NCBI GenBank assembly: GCA_029936885.1
Contig: JAPYRR010000014.1
Span: forward strand, 1 to 32,387
Direction: 5' to 3'
From: Fidelibacterota bacterium
GTDB taxonomy: Bacteria; Fidelibacterota; Marinisomatia; Marinisomatales; UBA1611
Length of the DNA stretch: 32,387 nt
Position 1 is the stretch's first letter, and each line of letters opens with the position of its first letter. Of the stretch, positions 1-9,229 are shown piece by piece. Both the position numbers and the translations under genes were made by a program. A model generated the notes under the pieces. That model was not told the DNA's origin, searched no databases, and saw nothing but the letters and a program-made list of their open reading frames with translations.

Positions 1-282
1 TATATTCAGTCTGCTGATTCATCGGGGCGAATTGAAAATAGTCCACTGGCTGGTTGGCATGAATTTTTAGCCTTACCTCCGAATACCTGTTTGGAATGGG
101 TTTTGGGGGACATGAACAATTCAGGTGAACTTGATGTTTTTGACATTCTTATTTTGGCAGATTATGTGAGTTCAGGAGAATTTCCCGGTGCGTGTCCACA
201 GTCAGTTTCAGATGTAAACGAAGATGGTAATTTGAATATTATGGATGTGATCATTTTAGTGAATTTGATCATGAATCCATGA
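1..282 (+). CDS. C-terminal fragment of a secreted protein with a dockerin-like domain (5' end outside window)
   Basis: Frame 1 is open from base 1 (YIQSADSSGRIENSPLAGWHEFLALPPNTCLEWVLGDMNNSGELDVFDILILADYV...SDVNEDGNLNIMDVIILVNLIMNP*). Two Ca-binding F-hand-like segments (GDMNNSGELDVFDILIL / SDVNEDGNLNIMDVIILV) are typical of dockerin repeats. The ATG at 91 in the ORF track is probably internal. Confidence 0.8.
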   Translation, partial: YIQSADSSGRIENSPLAGWHEFLALPPNTCLEWVLGDMNNSGELDVFDILILADYVSSGEFPGACPQSVSDVNEDGNLNIMDVIILVNLIMNP

Positions 283-338
283 TTTTTTCAGTCAATTGGC
301 TGAACATGTATTTTTTCTTTAATTTCTGACTCGCCCTA

Positions 339-355
339 TCTCTTTAGTAAAGAGA
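339..355. promoter_or_regulatory. 17-nt interrupted palindrome TCTCTTTA-G-TAAAGAGA just upstream of the ATG at 361
   Basis: Perfect 8-bp arms around one central G, ending 5 nt before the start codon and covering the purine-rich AAAGAGA ribosome-binding region. Confidence 0.4.
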
Positions 356-360
356 AAACC

Positions 361-999
361 ATGTCAGAAAAAAAACCATTCATTTACGAACCCACAACTG
401 CGATCACGGATTATATCATATTTCTTTTGGGGGTTTTCTTCGGATGGTCAACTCTTGCAATACAAGATTCACAATTTCATCAGCTTTGGGGAGCATCTTT
501 TATCTCAATAGGTATAGGTGCATTTTTTGGTGGGACAAGTCACGGTTTTGGACCAAAAATGAAGGGAATTTATAGAAAGATCATTTGGCGATTCACCTTA
601 ATATTTATTGGTATTAGTGGACTTCTTATAGCCATGTCATCCTCTGTATTCTTTATGACAGAAAAAGGGGAAAATGCTCTATCTATAATAGCTGGTATTT
701 TACTCATCACATATTATTTAAAAATTCGAAAACAAGATAGTTTTCGATCAGCCGTTACATTTTATATGCCACTCCTCGGGGTATCATTGGTTGGATTTCC
801 GATGGCATTTTATTTTCAGGATATAACGGGTGCATTATCCATCACCATAGGATTAATCGTATGTATTGCCGGTTCATTGATACAAAAAATGAAAATATCT
901 ATTCATGAAAAGTTTAACCATAATGATCTTTTTCATGTGATCCAAATGTTGGGGATGTTTTTAATGTACCGAGGAGGACTTGAAATACCGCCGTTTTAA
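361..999 (+). CDS. Multipass integral membrane protein of unknown function
   Basis: 212 aa ORF with repeated hydrophobic segments (DYIIFLLGVFFGW, FISIGIGAFFGG, IIWRFTLIFIGISGLLIAM, IIAGILLITYYL, FYMPLLGVSLVGFPMAFYF, ALSITIGLIVCIAGSLI). Confidence 0.75.
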   Translation: MSEKKPFIYEPTTAITDYIIFLLGVFFGWSTLAIQDSQFHQLWGASFISIGIGAFFGGTSHGFGPKMKGIYRKIIWRFTLIFIGISGLLIAMSSSVFFMTEKGENALSIIAGILLITYYLKIRKQDSFRSAVTFYMPLLGVSLVGFPMAFYFQDITGALSITIGLIVCIAGSLIQKMKISIHEKFNHNDLFHVIQMLGMFLMYRGGLEIPPF

Positions 1000-1144
1000 A
1001 TATTTTATTAGGGTCAAACATAATTTTCATTTTCACTCATTCTTTTTTATCCCATATCCGTCGAAGACGGACAAGTCATCATCATAATCCTTATTCTATG
1101 TATTATTTCATTATAAATTCGCCAGCTATTTTTTAGGAGAAAAT

Positions 1145-2434
1145 GTGAAAATTGATGTAAATAAAGTCAATGATTATACCCGGGAACTATCAATTGATGT
1201 TCCATGGGACGAATTGGAGTCCGATTTCAATTCAACCATAAAAAAATTCAGTAAAAAGATAAAAATGCCTGGATTTCGCGCAGGAAAAATCCCGAGAGAT
1301 CGTTTAATGCAACAATTCCAATCCAGCATAGAAGCAGAATTTATGGAAGATAATTTCCAGAAATTTTATTTGAAAGGTGTCAAGCAGGAAGAATTAATTC
1401 CGGTAAACCAAGCTGAAATAAGCGATGTTCATTTTCATATGAATGAACATTTTTCATTTAAAGTATCCTTTGAAGTTGAACCGGAAGTGACCTTGCCAAA
1501 ATTGAAAAAGAGATCTTTAAAAGTTCAAAGAACAAAATACATTCATGATGAGCACGATATTGAAGATGCGATCACACAACTCAGAAAAGGTCATGCTACT
1601 ATTTCAACGATAGAAGACGGGGCACTTGAAGGGGATTATCTAATTTGCACTCTTCAAAAATTAGATGAATCCGGTTTACCTATCATTGGTAAAAAATATG
1701 AAAAACAATATCTCCGTGTCGGAAATGGATCTTTTACGGAAGACCAAAAAGATAAATTGATTGGACTAAAACCTGATGATTCAACTCGTTTAACATTGCC
1801 CGTAAATCAGGATGGTGAAAATGCAGAATACGAATTAACTGTCCAAAATATTGAAAGGGAAATCCTTCCAATGGTTGATGAAGAATTTTTGAAATTGATT
1901 AATCCAGAATTGGAATCTGTAGATGCTTTAACCGAAGATGTGAAAAAGAAAATTGAATCTAATTTTGAAGAACGATCTAAGAATGCATTTGAACGAGATC
2001 TTTCAGATGCATTGATAGAGTTAGCTAATCCGTCATTCGCACCATCCATGGTAGAAAATTATCTTACAAATATGGTTGAAGATGTGAAAAAACAAAATAA
2101 TGGCGAACCTATGGATGAAAGTAAAGTTAGGGAACATTATAAACCTTTAGCAGAACGAAACTTGAAATGGTATTCTCTCAGAAAGCTTATTATTGAGTCT
2201 GCTGAGATCAGCTCATCCAAAGAAGATGTGGATGTCGAAATTAAGTCCTTGATCCATCGTACGCCACAATCAGAGAAGGAAATTCAAAACTTTTATAAGA
2301 AACCGAGCAATAGGCAACGCATTGAAGACGATCTGGTTGAAAAGAAAATCTTGGAATATCTTGAACAATTTGCTAAAGTTAAAGAGGTAGAAGTACAAAC
2401 AAAGGACCTTCGCGGACAAGACCATGAACATTGA
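1145..2434 (+). CDS. tig: Trigger factor (ribosome-associated chaperone)
   Basis: GTG start preceded by AGGAG. N-terminal ribosome-binding signature [13 protein letters not shown], overall tig architecture, and position directly before clpP-clpX. Confidence 0.93.
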   Translation: MKIDVNKVNDYTRELSIDVPWDELESDFNSTIKKFSKKIKMPGFRAGKIPRDRLMQQFQSSIEAEFMEDNFQKFYLKGVKQEELIPVNQAEISDVHFHMNEHFSFKVSFEVEPEVTLPKLKKRSLKVQRTKYIHDEHDIEDAITQLRKGHATISTIEDGALEGDYLICTLQKLDESGLPIIGKKYEKQYLRVGNGSFTEDQKDKLIGLKPDDSTRLTLPVNQDGENAEYELTVQNIEREILPMVDEEFLKLINPELESVDALTEDVKKKIESNFEERSKNAFERDLSDALIELANPSFAPSMVENYLTNMVEDVKKQNNGEPMDESKVREHYKPLAERNLKWYSLRKLIIESAEISSSKEDVDVEIKSLIHRTPQSEKEIQNFYKKPSNRQRIEDDLVEKKILEYLEQFAKVKEVEVQTKDLRGQDHEH

Positions 2435-3032
2435 TGAAAAGACCCTAAATCAACTGGTACCCATCGTAGTAGAACAGACAGGAAGATCGGAACGTGCCTT
2501 TGATATTTATTCCCGTCTCCTTAAAGAACGAATTGTTTTTTTAGGAACACCCATTGATGATTCTATTTCATCTTTGATTATTGCTCAGCTTCTTTTTCTA
2601 GAAGCTGAAGATTCAGACAAAGATATTTTTCTTTATATCAATTCTCCCGGCGGAATTATAACCTCCGGATTGGGAATCTACGATACCATGCAATATATCA
2701 AACCTGATGTATCCACGATCTGTCTTGGTCAGGCCGCAAGTATGGGTGCATTTTTATTAGCAGGGGGCGCAAAAGGGAAACGGACTGCACTGCCAAATTC
2801 AAGAATTATGATTCATCAGCCCATGGGAGGTGCGGAAGGTCAAGCAACTGATATAAAAATCCAGGCCGATGAAATTTTAAGGATGAAAAAACAATTAAAT
2901 TCTATTCTTGCGAAGAATACGGGTCAAAGTTTGAAAACGATCGAAGATGATACGGATCGGGATAATTATTTGACAGCCAAAGAAGCCAAAAAATATGGAT
3001 TGATCGACTCCATTTTGACCTCGCGTAAATGA
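2424..3032 (+). CDS. clpP: ATP-dependent Clp protease proteolytic subunit
   Basis: ClpP motifs [56 protein letters not shown] (active Ser), [20 protein letters not shown] (active His). Overlaps tig by 11 bp. Confidence 0.97.
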   Translation: MNIDEKTLNQLVPIVVEQTGRSERAFDIYSRLLKERIVFLGTPIDDSISSLIIAQLLFLEAEDSDKDIFLYINSPGGIITSGLGIYDTMQYIKPDVSTICLGQAASMGAFLLAGGAKGKRTALPNSRIMIHQPMGGAEGQATDIKIQADEILRMKKQLNSILAKNTGQSLKTIEDDTDRDNYLTAKEAKKYGLIDSILTSRK

Positions 3033-4177
3033 GTAAGATTCGGCGAGGGAAAAGCCCTGAGATCAATCTCGAACCAGAAGTGAACCAACCCCAAAGCGGG
3101 TTTAAGGTTACGCTCCAAAAACCATCCAAAATAAAATCTAATCTTGATATTCATGTTGTTGGACAGGATGGTGCCAAAAAAGCCATCGCTGTGGCTGTTT
3201 ATAATCATTATAAACGAATTATACATCAAGCTTATGGATCAGATGTAGAGATTGATAAAAGTAATATTTTGCTGGTTGGATCTACCGGGACTGGAAAAAC
3301 ATTAATTGCTCAAACATTGGCCAGGTTTCTTTCAGTTCCATTTGCAATCGCAGATGCCACTACATTAACCGAAGCAGGTTATGTAGGAGAAGATGTAGAA
3401 AATATTTTAGTTCGCTTGCTTCAAATTTCTAATTACAATATTTCCGCAGCAGAAAAAGGAATCATTTATATTGACGAAATTGATAAAATTGGTCGTAAAA
3501 GCGCCAGTGCATCCATCACGAGAGATGTAAGTGGAGAAGGGGTTCAACAGGCTCTTTTGAAAATATTAGAAGGTACCATTGCTAATGTGCCACCCAAAGG
3601 AGGACGAAAACATCCAGAACAAAGTTTAATCCCCATCGACACAACTAATATATTATTTATTTGTGGTGGATCTTTTTCAGGATTGGAAGAAATCATTTCA
3701 AGGCGAATAGGGAAAGGTGAATTAGGTTTTGGCTCCAAGATAAATAATCAAAACACAGATATAAATTCTATCTTTTCAGACGTAAGACAAGAAGATTTGA
3801 TTGCCTATGGTATGATCCCGGAATTGGTGGGGAGACTCCCTGTAGTGAGTACATTGGATACATTAAATGAAGATGATTTGATGAAGGTATTGGTAGAACC
3901 AAAAAATTCATTAGTGAAACAGTACAAAAAACTCTTTATGCTGGAAGGGATTGAACTGGAATTCCGAGAAAGCGCATTGAAAGCCATTGTTCGATTTGCC
4001 TATGATAGAAAAGCTGGAGCTCGAGCTCTTCGATCCGTAATGGAAGAACACTTGTTGGATATCATGTATTACATCCCGGAAATGGAGGGAGTGGAACGGG
4101 TGATCATTACCAAGGATACTATTCTAAAAGGAAAAGATCCGCTTTACAACCAGAGCCGAAAACGAAAGTCGGCTTAA
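3029..4177 (+). CDS. clpX: ClpX-type AAA+ unfoldase lacking the N-terminal zinc-binding domain
   Basis: Walker [25 protein letters not shown], Walker [33 protein letters not shown] loop (GELGFGSK), [26 protein letters not shown] overlap with clpP. No CxxC...CxxC before the AAA+ core. Confidence 0.93.
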   Translation: MSKIRRGKSPEINLEPEVNQPQSGFKVTLQKPSKIKSNLDIHVVGQDGAKKAIAVAVYNHYKRIIHQAYGSDVEIDKSNILLVGSTGTGKTLIAQTLARFLSVPFAIADATTLTEAGYVGEDVENILVRLLQISNYNISAAEKGIIYIDEIDKIGRKSASASITRDVSGEGVQQALLKILEGTIANVPPKGGRKHPEQSLIPIDTTNILFICGGSFSGLEEIISRRIGKGELGFGSKINNQNTDINSIFSDVRQEDLIAYGMIPELVGRLPVVSTLDTLNEDDLMKVLVEPKNSLVKQYKKLFMLEGIELEFRESALKAIVRFAYDRKAGARALRSVMEEHLLDIMYYIPEMEGVERVIITKDTILKGKDPLYNQSRKRKSA

Positions 4178-4202
4178 AGGGTTGGTTATTCGTAAGTAGT
4201 AA

Positions 4203-4238
4203 CAGGTGGATTGGTTTTACTCTAATCACCAGTTCCAT
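4203..4238. terminator. Possible imperfect hairpin between convergent genes
   Basis: AACAGGTGGATT ... AATCACCAGTT can pair with one mismatch and one bulge between the clpX end and the minus-strand protease end. No strong T tract. Confidence 0.25.
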
Positions 4239-4254
4239 CTAACCGCTCACCACA

Positions 4255-6960
4255 TTACTTTAAAAATGTGATCTTTTGGATCTCCAGATACTTGCCCGAT
4301 CTCAATTCTACAAAATAAAGTCCTGATGGGATGTTGGCAGGTTTCCATTGGACCTGGTGATAGCCTGGATCCATGTTTTCATTGATCAAAGTTTCAACCA
4401 ACCGACCCGTTAAATCAAATATTTTAAGGGTTACATTCCCAACCGTCTTTACACTAAAATGAATTTTTGTTGCAGGATTGAATGGATTTGGATAGACCTG
4501 GTTCAATGAAAATTCCAATGGCAGCGTTTTATTATTTTCGATGGAAAGAACATCATCAATTACAACGAATCCATTCCCATTCTGATAGGGTACATTGTTA
4601 TTTCCCCAAAGATCCAACATGATAATAACATTCGTAGAAATGTCTATTACATCATTGAGCTGTGCATCTTCGCTTACTGCACAATTGATACGAAATAAAT
4701 TATGAGATCCCGGTTCAATGGGAGTCTCCCAATCAGAAAATCCGACGGTTAATCCATTGCTATTAGGATTCCCTTCAACTGTCCAAGCAAACTCCGGATA
4801 AATGGACTCTAACATGGGTGACCAAGCACCATTTTCGTTCCAATCCGTAAAAGGTTCACCTTCATCATAGACCCCATTATTATTCAAATCTTCGAAGGGT
4901 TCGTCACTTGGTGATAGGTGAGAAGGAACATGAATGAGTTGGATGACAGATAATGGAATTGGCACATAATTAAAAATTGATACAACATACGAACCGCCTC
5001 CACCCATTGTACCTGATCCAGTTTGAATAAATAATAATTGATCAAGTGATTCAATTGTATAATTAGCTTCATCCGTCATGGTAATACCCACTTCTTGATT
5101 CTCGGTTGTAAATCCTATACACCCATCAAATGAAACATTGACGTCAACATTAACCCCGGTATTATTAAACAAGGTAAGATTTAAAATCGCTCCGGTGCCT
5201 GAAACAATAGTAGGGTTAACAAGTGTGATAAAATTGTCTTCAATGATAACGGAATCAACTGTAGTTCGTTCTGTGGGTTGGACGTCAACAATATCAACGA
5301 TATAGGGAGAAAAGTCTAATTCAAATTCAAATTCACCCAAGGCCATTTCATTATCCAATCCAATTGAAATTGAACCCGTGTTATTGGCATAGCCCGATCC
5401 ATCAGAAATAGAGGCAGTTGCAAGGATGATCTCATTATACTCCACATCAAAAGTCATCGTTTCACCCGGATCCGAAATATTATCAATTCGAGTCATAGAT
5501 GGAACGCCATAAAGACTATGTGTGTTTGGTATGGTTGCATGGCTGAATTCCCGGTTATCTGTAACTCCTGGGAAAACGTCTCCACCATTACTAGGACCAC
5601 CATTTTCTAACGCAAACAGGCCATCTGCCTGCTCCAGTCCGATTCCATAATAAGGTTCATTATTATTGGGACCCCACCCTTGGGCTATATTATCGTTAAT
5701 GTGCCAGATCGCCAAACCGGGCGTAGGCATTAAGGTATCGGAACCAACTTTTTGGCGGTTTTCGATCAACCAATATTCTTCCGGAATTTGCGGATGGTTA
5801 ACGCGAATTATATCATTATTGGAATAAGATTGTTGAATGGAAACATTATTAAGATCGTCTTCAAGTTCAACAATATCTACCCATCCTAATTCATTTTTAC
5901 ACCAGCCTACCATTGTGGATGGATACCAGGGTGAATTTCCACTGGTTCCCCATGAGCCACTGCCCATCAATGCCAGTTTACCGGCGCCCGTAGATGAATA
6001 ATCTGTATCATAAAGATCTGGGAGACCTAAAGCATGTCCAAATTCATGGGCTAATACTCCAATGGCTACAATTTGGCCACTTTGTATTTCTGGATTCATC
6101 GTATAACTGCTAATGATGACACCGTCATATTGAACAGCTAAATTGCCAAGACTCCATTTATGAGACCAAATATTTGATTGGTTTCCCTGTTCAGCCCCTT
6201 CACCCTGATGCAAAAGATTGAGTGCATCCACATATCCGTCACCATCATTATCATATATTGACCAGTCAAAACCTGAAGCTTCCAAAGAATCCACCATGGC
6301 TCTTACCAGGGCTCTTACATGATTATATCCATTTGGATCGCTATAGGCATAATAATCATGTTCATGGGGTGCCGTAATCCAATTGGTTACATCAGATACG
6401 GGTAGAAATTGACTATAGGATATTTCCTGATAAAAATCTCTGAAACTCCCGGTATTCTCGTAATTCAAGTGTGTATATCCTTGTTGATTCATTATCATAT
6501 CAAAATCGATGGAATCATAGATTGCAGGTGCATCCGGAAATTCAACGAGAATCAATGGAACATAAAATGTATCTGCCCTAACTGCATGGATATTGGGAAT
6601 AGGAGAATGATCCGGTAAAACTCTCGCATCAGGGCGGATCCCTTTTTGAATATTAGAAATAGTCCCATTGGGCTCAGGATCAATACCGACTTTCAAATTT
6701 GAAGGAATGAGTTGAAAACCATCATTTCCCGAGGCGTAAACCCACCAGTTTTCTGAATTTTTTACGATGGTCCATCCATTAAATTCATGCCAACCTTGAA
6801 GATGGTTTCCACGGTTCAATATTTCAAATTCATAACCGTTGGGTTGTAGTGCTTTAAATGGAGTTGGACTGGCAATGTCAGCAACTCCAAAAGAAATGAA
6901 AAAATTGAGTAAGAAAATTATATGTTTCGTTCTATTCATAATGGTTAGTTTAGGGTTCAT
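4255..6960 (-). CDS. Secreted M6-family (immune inhibitor A-like) metalloprotease with cohesin-like segment and type-A C-terminal sorting tail
   Basis: Zinc motif HEFGHALGLPDLYDTD; N-terminal signal segment (HIIFLLNFFISFGVAD); acidic repeat EDLNNNGVYDEGEPFTDWNENGAW; C-terminal NQVYPNPFNPATKIHFSVK...GLYFVELRSGKYLEIQKITFLK. Confidence 0.85.
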   Translation of the reverse strand: MNPKLTIMNRTKHIIFLLNFFISFGVADIASPTPFKALQPNGYEFEILNRGNHLQGWHEFNGWTIVKNSENWWVYASGNDGFQLIPSNLKVGIDPEPNGTISNIQKGIRPDARVLPDHSPIPNIHAVRADTFYVPLILVEFPDAPAIYDSIDFDMIMNQQGYTHLNYENTGSFRDFYQEISYSQFLPVSDVTNWITAPHEHDYYAYSDPNGYNHVRALVRAMVDSLEASGFDWSIYDNDGDGYVDALNLLHQGEGAEQGNQSNIWSHKWSLGNLAVQYDGVIISSYTMNPEIQSGQIVAIGVLAHEFGHALGLPDLYDTDYSSTGAGKLALMGSGSWGTSGNSPWYPSTMVGWCKNELGWVDIVELEDDLNNVSIQQSYSNNDIIRVNHPQIPEEYWLIENRQKVGSDTLMPTPGLAIWHINDNIAQGWGPNNNEPYYGIGLEQADGLFALENGGPSNGGDVFPGVTDNREFSHATIPNTHSLYGVPSMTRIDNISDPGETMTFDVEYNEIILATASISDGSGYANNTGSISIGLDNEMALGEFEFELDFSPYIVDIVDVQPTERTTVDSVIIEDNFITLVNPTIVSGTGAILNLTLFNNTGVNVDVNVSFDGCIGFTTENQEVGITMTDEANYTIESLDQLLFIQTGSGTMGGGGSYVVSIFNYVPIPLSVIQLIHVPSHLSPSDEPFEDLNNNGVYDEGEPFTDWNENGAWSPMLESIYPEFAWTVEGNPNSNGLTVGFSDWETPIEPGSHNLFRINCAVSEDAQLNDVIDISTNVIIMLDLWGNNNVPYQNGNGFVVIDDVLSIENNKTLPLEFSLNQVYPNPFNPATKIHFSVKTVGNVTLKIFDLTGRLVETLINENMDPGYHQVQWKPANIPSGLYFVELRSGKYLEIQKITFLK

Positions 6961-7036
6961 AAAAAAATAACGAATTATCGGTATTGTGTACTTAAATTAA
7001 TTCCTTCATATTTGTACAAAGTCCAACACTAAATCT

Positions 7037-9229
7037 ATGAAATACAAAATTCTTTTTTTACTACTGATTGGGATATCTTTACATTTTCCTGGGTGCGAAA
7101 AACCTCCGGAAGACTCAGCGGTGGAAACGATTGAATTTGAAAATACGTTGGGCACATCCTTATCTGGTGATCAAGGATCCATTGATGACTATTTTTATAA
7201 CTTCGGTGAATCTCCGGATATTCAAGCAGAATTCTTTCGATATAATCCCAATTTGATGAAAAATTATGACTCCTATAGTGCCTACTATGGTCTATTTGGA
7301 GAAGATCCACCCACCATGGATTATAGAACTTTCCCCCAACACTTGGTTGCCATGACACCTGCAGATGAAGCTGAGTTTACCGAAAGACATTATATTGATT
7401 CCTTATCTGTGCAGGATTCTATCGTCTTCGATTCTGTAGAAATCAACTCTTCGAAATTCAAAAACCTTGAAGCATTAGAATGGAATTTGGAAGCTGAACC
7501 CTCACTCCAGAGATATAAACTGGTTAATTCAGACTGGGTTTCTGCAGATACCCTTCTTTTTTTTTCCGATACATTTAATGTAAATGCATATTGGGCTGTC
7601 ATTGATACACCCTTTATTGATGAAGGTCTCATGTTTGTGGATTCATCAGAATGGAATGATACAAATTATGTCTTTTTAGCAGATGATCGGATTCGGTTTC
7701 TAACCACTTTTGAATTCACAAAGAAACAATTAAGCTCAGATTCGCTTGTTTTTAGAATCAATACAGATTGTAATGATAATGGTCAATGGGATGGTGCAGA
7801 ATCGCCCATCGAAGATTATAATGGTGACGGTGTATATGAATTATTATATGAATATGATGACCAAAATAATAATGGTGTCTATGATGCTGGCGATGCTATC
7901 ATTCAAGATTATAACGGAGATGGCACTATTTCTGTCGCATATGAATTTGTCGATGCAGGTAATAATGTATGGGATCCAGAGGAACCTTATTATGATGCGG
8001 ATGATAATGGCCAATATGATTTGAATGATCCGTATCAAGATCGGAATTGTAATGAAAAATGGGATGGGGCAGAAGAGTATGCAGACGCTGATGGAAGCGG
8101 GTCCTACACAGAGGGTGAAGAATTTACAGATAGAGGGAATGATATTTTTGACAGTGATGAAGAATTCACATTGAATTATGTGAGTGGAGATACGATCAAA
8201 AGTCTATATATAATTGGTGAAAAACCAGATAACCTGATTGTTGATTGGATTGATTCTGATAATCCGGAAGTCATGCTTGAAGTTGGATTAGGGGATGATA
8301 TCACAGACCGGTGGGGTACCGCTTATACTGATTTAATTGAAGAAGTTGACTTTACAGACCTAAAACAACAATATGTAGATGATATCGATTCTTTGGTTAC
8401 TTTGTATACTCGGGAAAAAGTAGGACATATTTCAGGATCAAATCTTTCTCCTGATGATTATCATATCACAAAATCAGAATGGACACGCACGAGTGGTGGT
8501 GAAATAGAAAGATTTTATAATTATCATATTTTTCACGAGCCAAAACATTTAAATCAAGTTGTATATCCAGCCTATTTTCTTCCGGTTGGGTTTTATTTCA
8601 ATCCAAATGATATCCAGGATGGTTTTTGGCATAAATCACAATTAGAAAGTGAAGTTCTATATTTTACGTCTGATGGATTACTTAGAGATGGAGAGCGGGT
8701 CGATACAGCTTATTATGATACAACAGCCATTGCTGTTTATTTTATTGAAAAATCTTTTACCGTTGAATCATCCTCAGTTACTGTTCCGGCTGGATATAGA
8801 TCAAGTGATAGTGAATCAGCCGTAGATACAACTTTTGCAGATTGTTTTAAAGTCACCAATAAAACAACCATGACTATGGTGGGAAGTGGTGTTGATTATG
8901 GACAAAAAACTGAATCTTGGCTCGCTAAGGGTTCAGGGCTTGTTAAAAGCGAAATTCATATTAGATGGACAGAGCATCCCTATGACCCGGATAATACATC
9001 GAATGGTCCACCCGATGAAAATAATGAAGCTTGGGTCGGGCTAAATCGTATTGAATTAAAATCTCTTGAAATGACCGATAATGGGAATGTTTTTAGGATA
9101 TTAACACAACCCGTTCAAATAATTGAACTAAAAGATATTGGGAATAATGCAGAATTTAATTTTGATCCATTTCGTGTTAGTACCCAAACAGGTATTCAAA
9201 CCATTGACCTTCGGGAGATGAGTGAATGA
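7037..9229 (+). CDS. Probable outer-membrane lipoprotein with acidic Ca-loop-like (EF-hand/dockerin-like) repeats
   Basis: N-terminus MKYKILFLLLIGISLHFPGC resembles a lipoprotein signal with Cys. Repeats DCNDNGQWDGAE..., DYNGDGVYE, DQNNNGVYDAGD, DADDNGQYDLND, DADGSGSYTEGEEF. Confidence 0.65.
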   Translation: MKYKILFLLLIGISLHFPGCEKPPEDSAVETIEFENTLGTSLSGDQGSIDDYFYNFGESPDIQAEFFRYNPNLMKNYDSYSAYYGLFGEDPPTMDYRTFPQHLVAMTPADEAEFTERHYIDSLSVQDSIVFDSVEINSSKFKNLEALEWNLEAEPSLQRYKLVNSDWVSADTLLFFSDTFNVNAYWAVIDTPFIDEGLMFVDSSEWNDTNYVFLADDRIRFLTTFEFTKKQLSSDSLVFRINTDCNDNGQWDGAESPIEDYNGDGVYELLYEYDDQNNNGVYDAGDAIIQDYNGDGTISVAYEFVDAGNNVWDPEEPYYDADDNGQYDLNDPYQDRNCNEKWDGAEEYADADGSGSYTEGEEFTDRGNDIFDSDEEFTLNYVSGDTIKSLYIIGEKPDNLIVDWIDSDNPEVMLEVGLGDDITDRWGTAYTDLIEEVDFTDLKQQYVDDIDSLVTLYTREKVGHISGSNLSPDDYHITKSEWTRTSGGEIERFYNYHIFHEPKHLNQVVYPAYFLPVGFYFNPNDIQDGFWHKSQLESEVLYFTSDGLLRDGERVDTAYYDTTAIAVYFIEKSFTVESSSVTVPAGYRSSDSESAVDTTFADCFKVTNKTTMTMVGSGVDYGQKTESWLAKGSGLVKSEIHIRWTEHPYDPDNTSNGPPDENNEAWVGLNRIELKSLEMTDNGNVFRILTQPVQIIELKDIGNNAEFNFDPFRVSTQTGIQTIDLREMSE
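7766..8170 (+). repeat. Block of tandem acidic D-x-[ND]-x-[ND]-G-x-[YW]-[DET]-x-[GA]-[ED] protein repeats
   Basis: At least seven degenerate copies in the translation of the 7037 ORF, from DCNDNGQWDGAE to DRGNDIFDSDEEF. Confidence 0.75.

Noticed and set aside
288-303. Near-palindrome TCAGTCAATTGGCTGA after the dockerin gene
   Set aside because: Imperfect and isolated; no second copy noticed near other genes.
1057-1071. Short hairpin TCCGTC-GAA-GACGGA upstream of tig
   Set aside because: Stem only 6 bp with no T tract, too weak alone to call a terminator or riboswitch.
1807-2049. Antisense 80-aa ORF within tig
   Set aside because: Composition mirrors the tig coding strand; no signal, ribosome-binding site or recognisable motif. 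The same applies to the other minus-strand ORFs inside tig, clpP and clpX.
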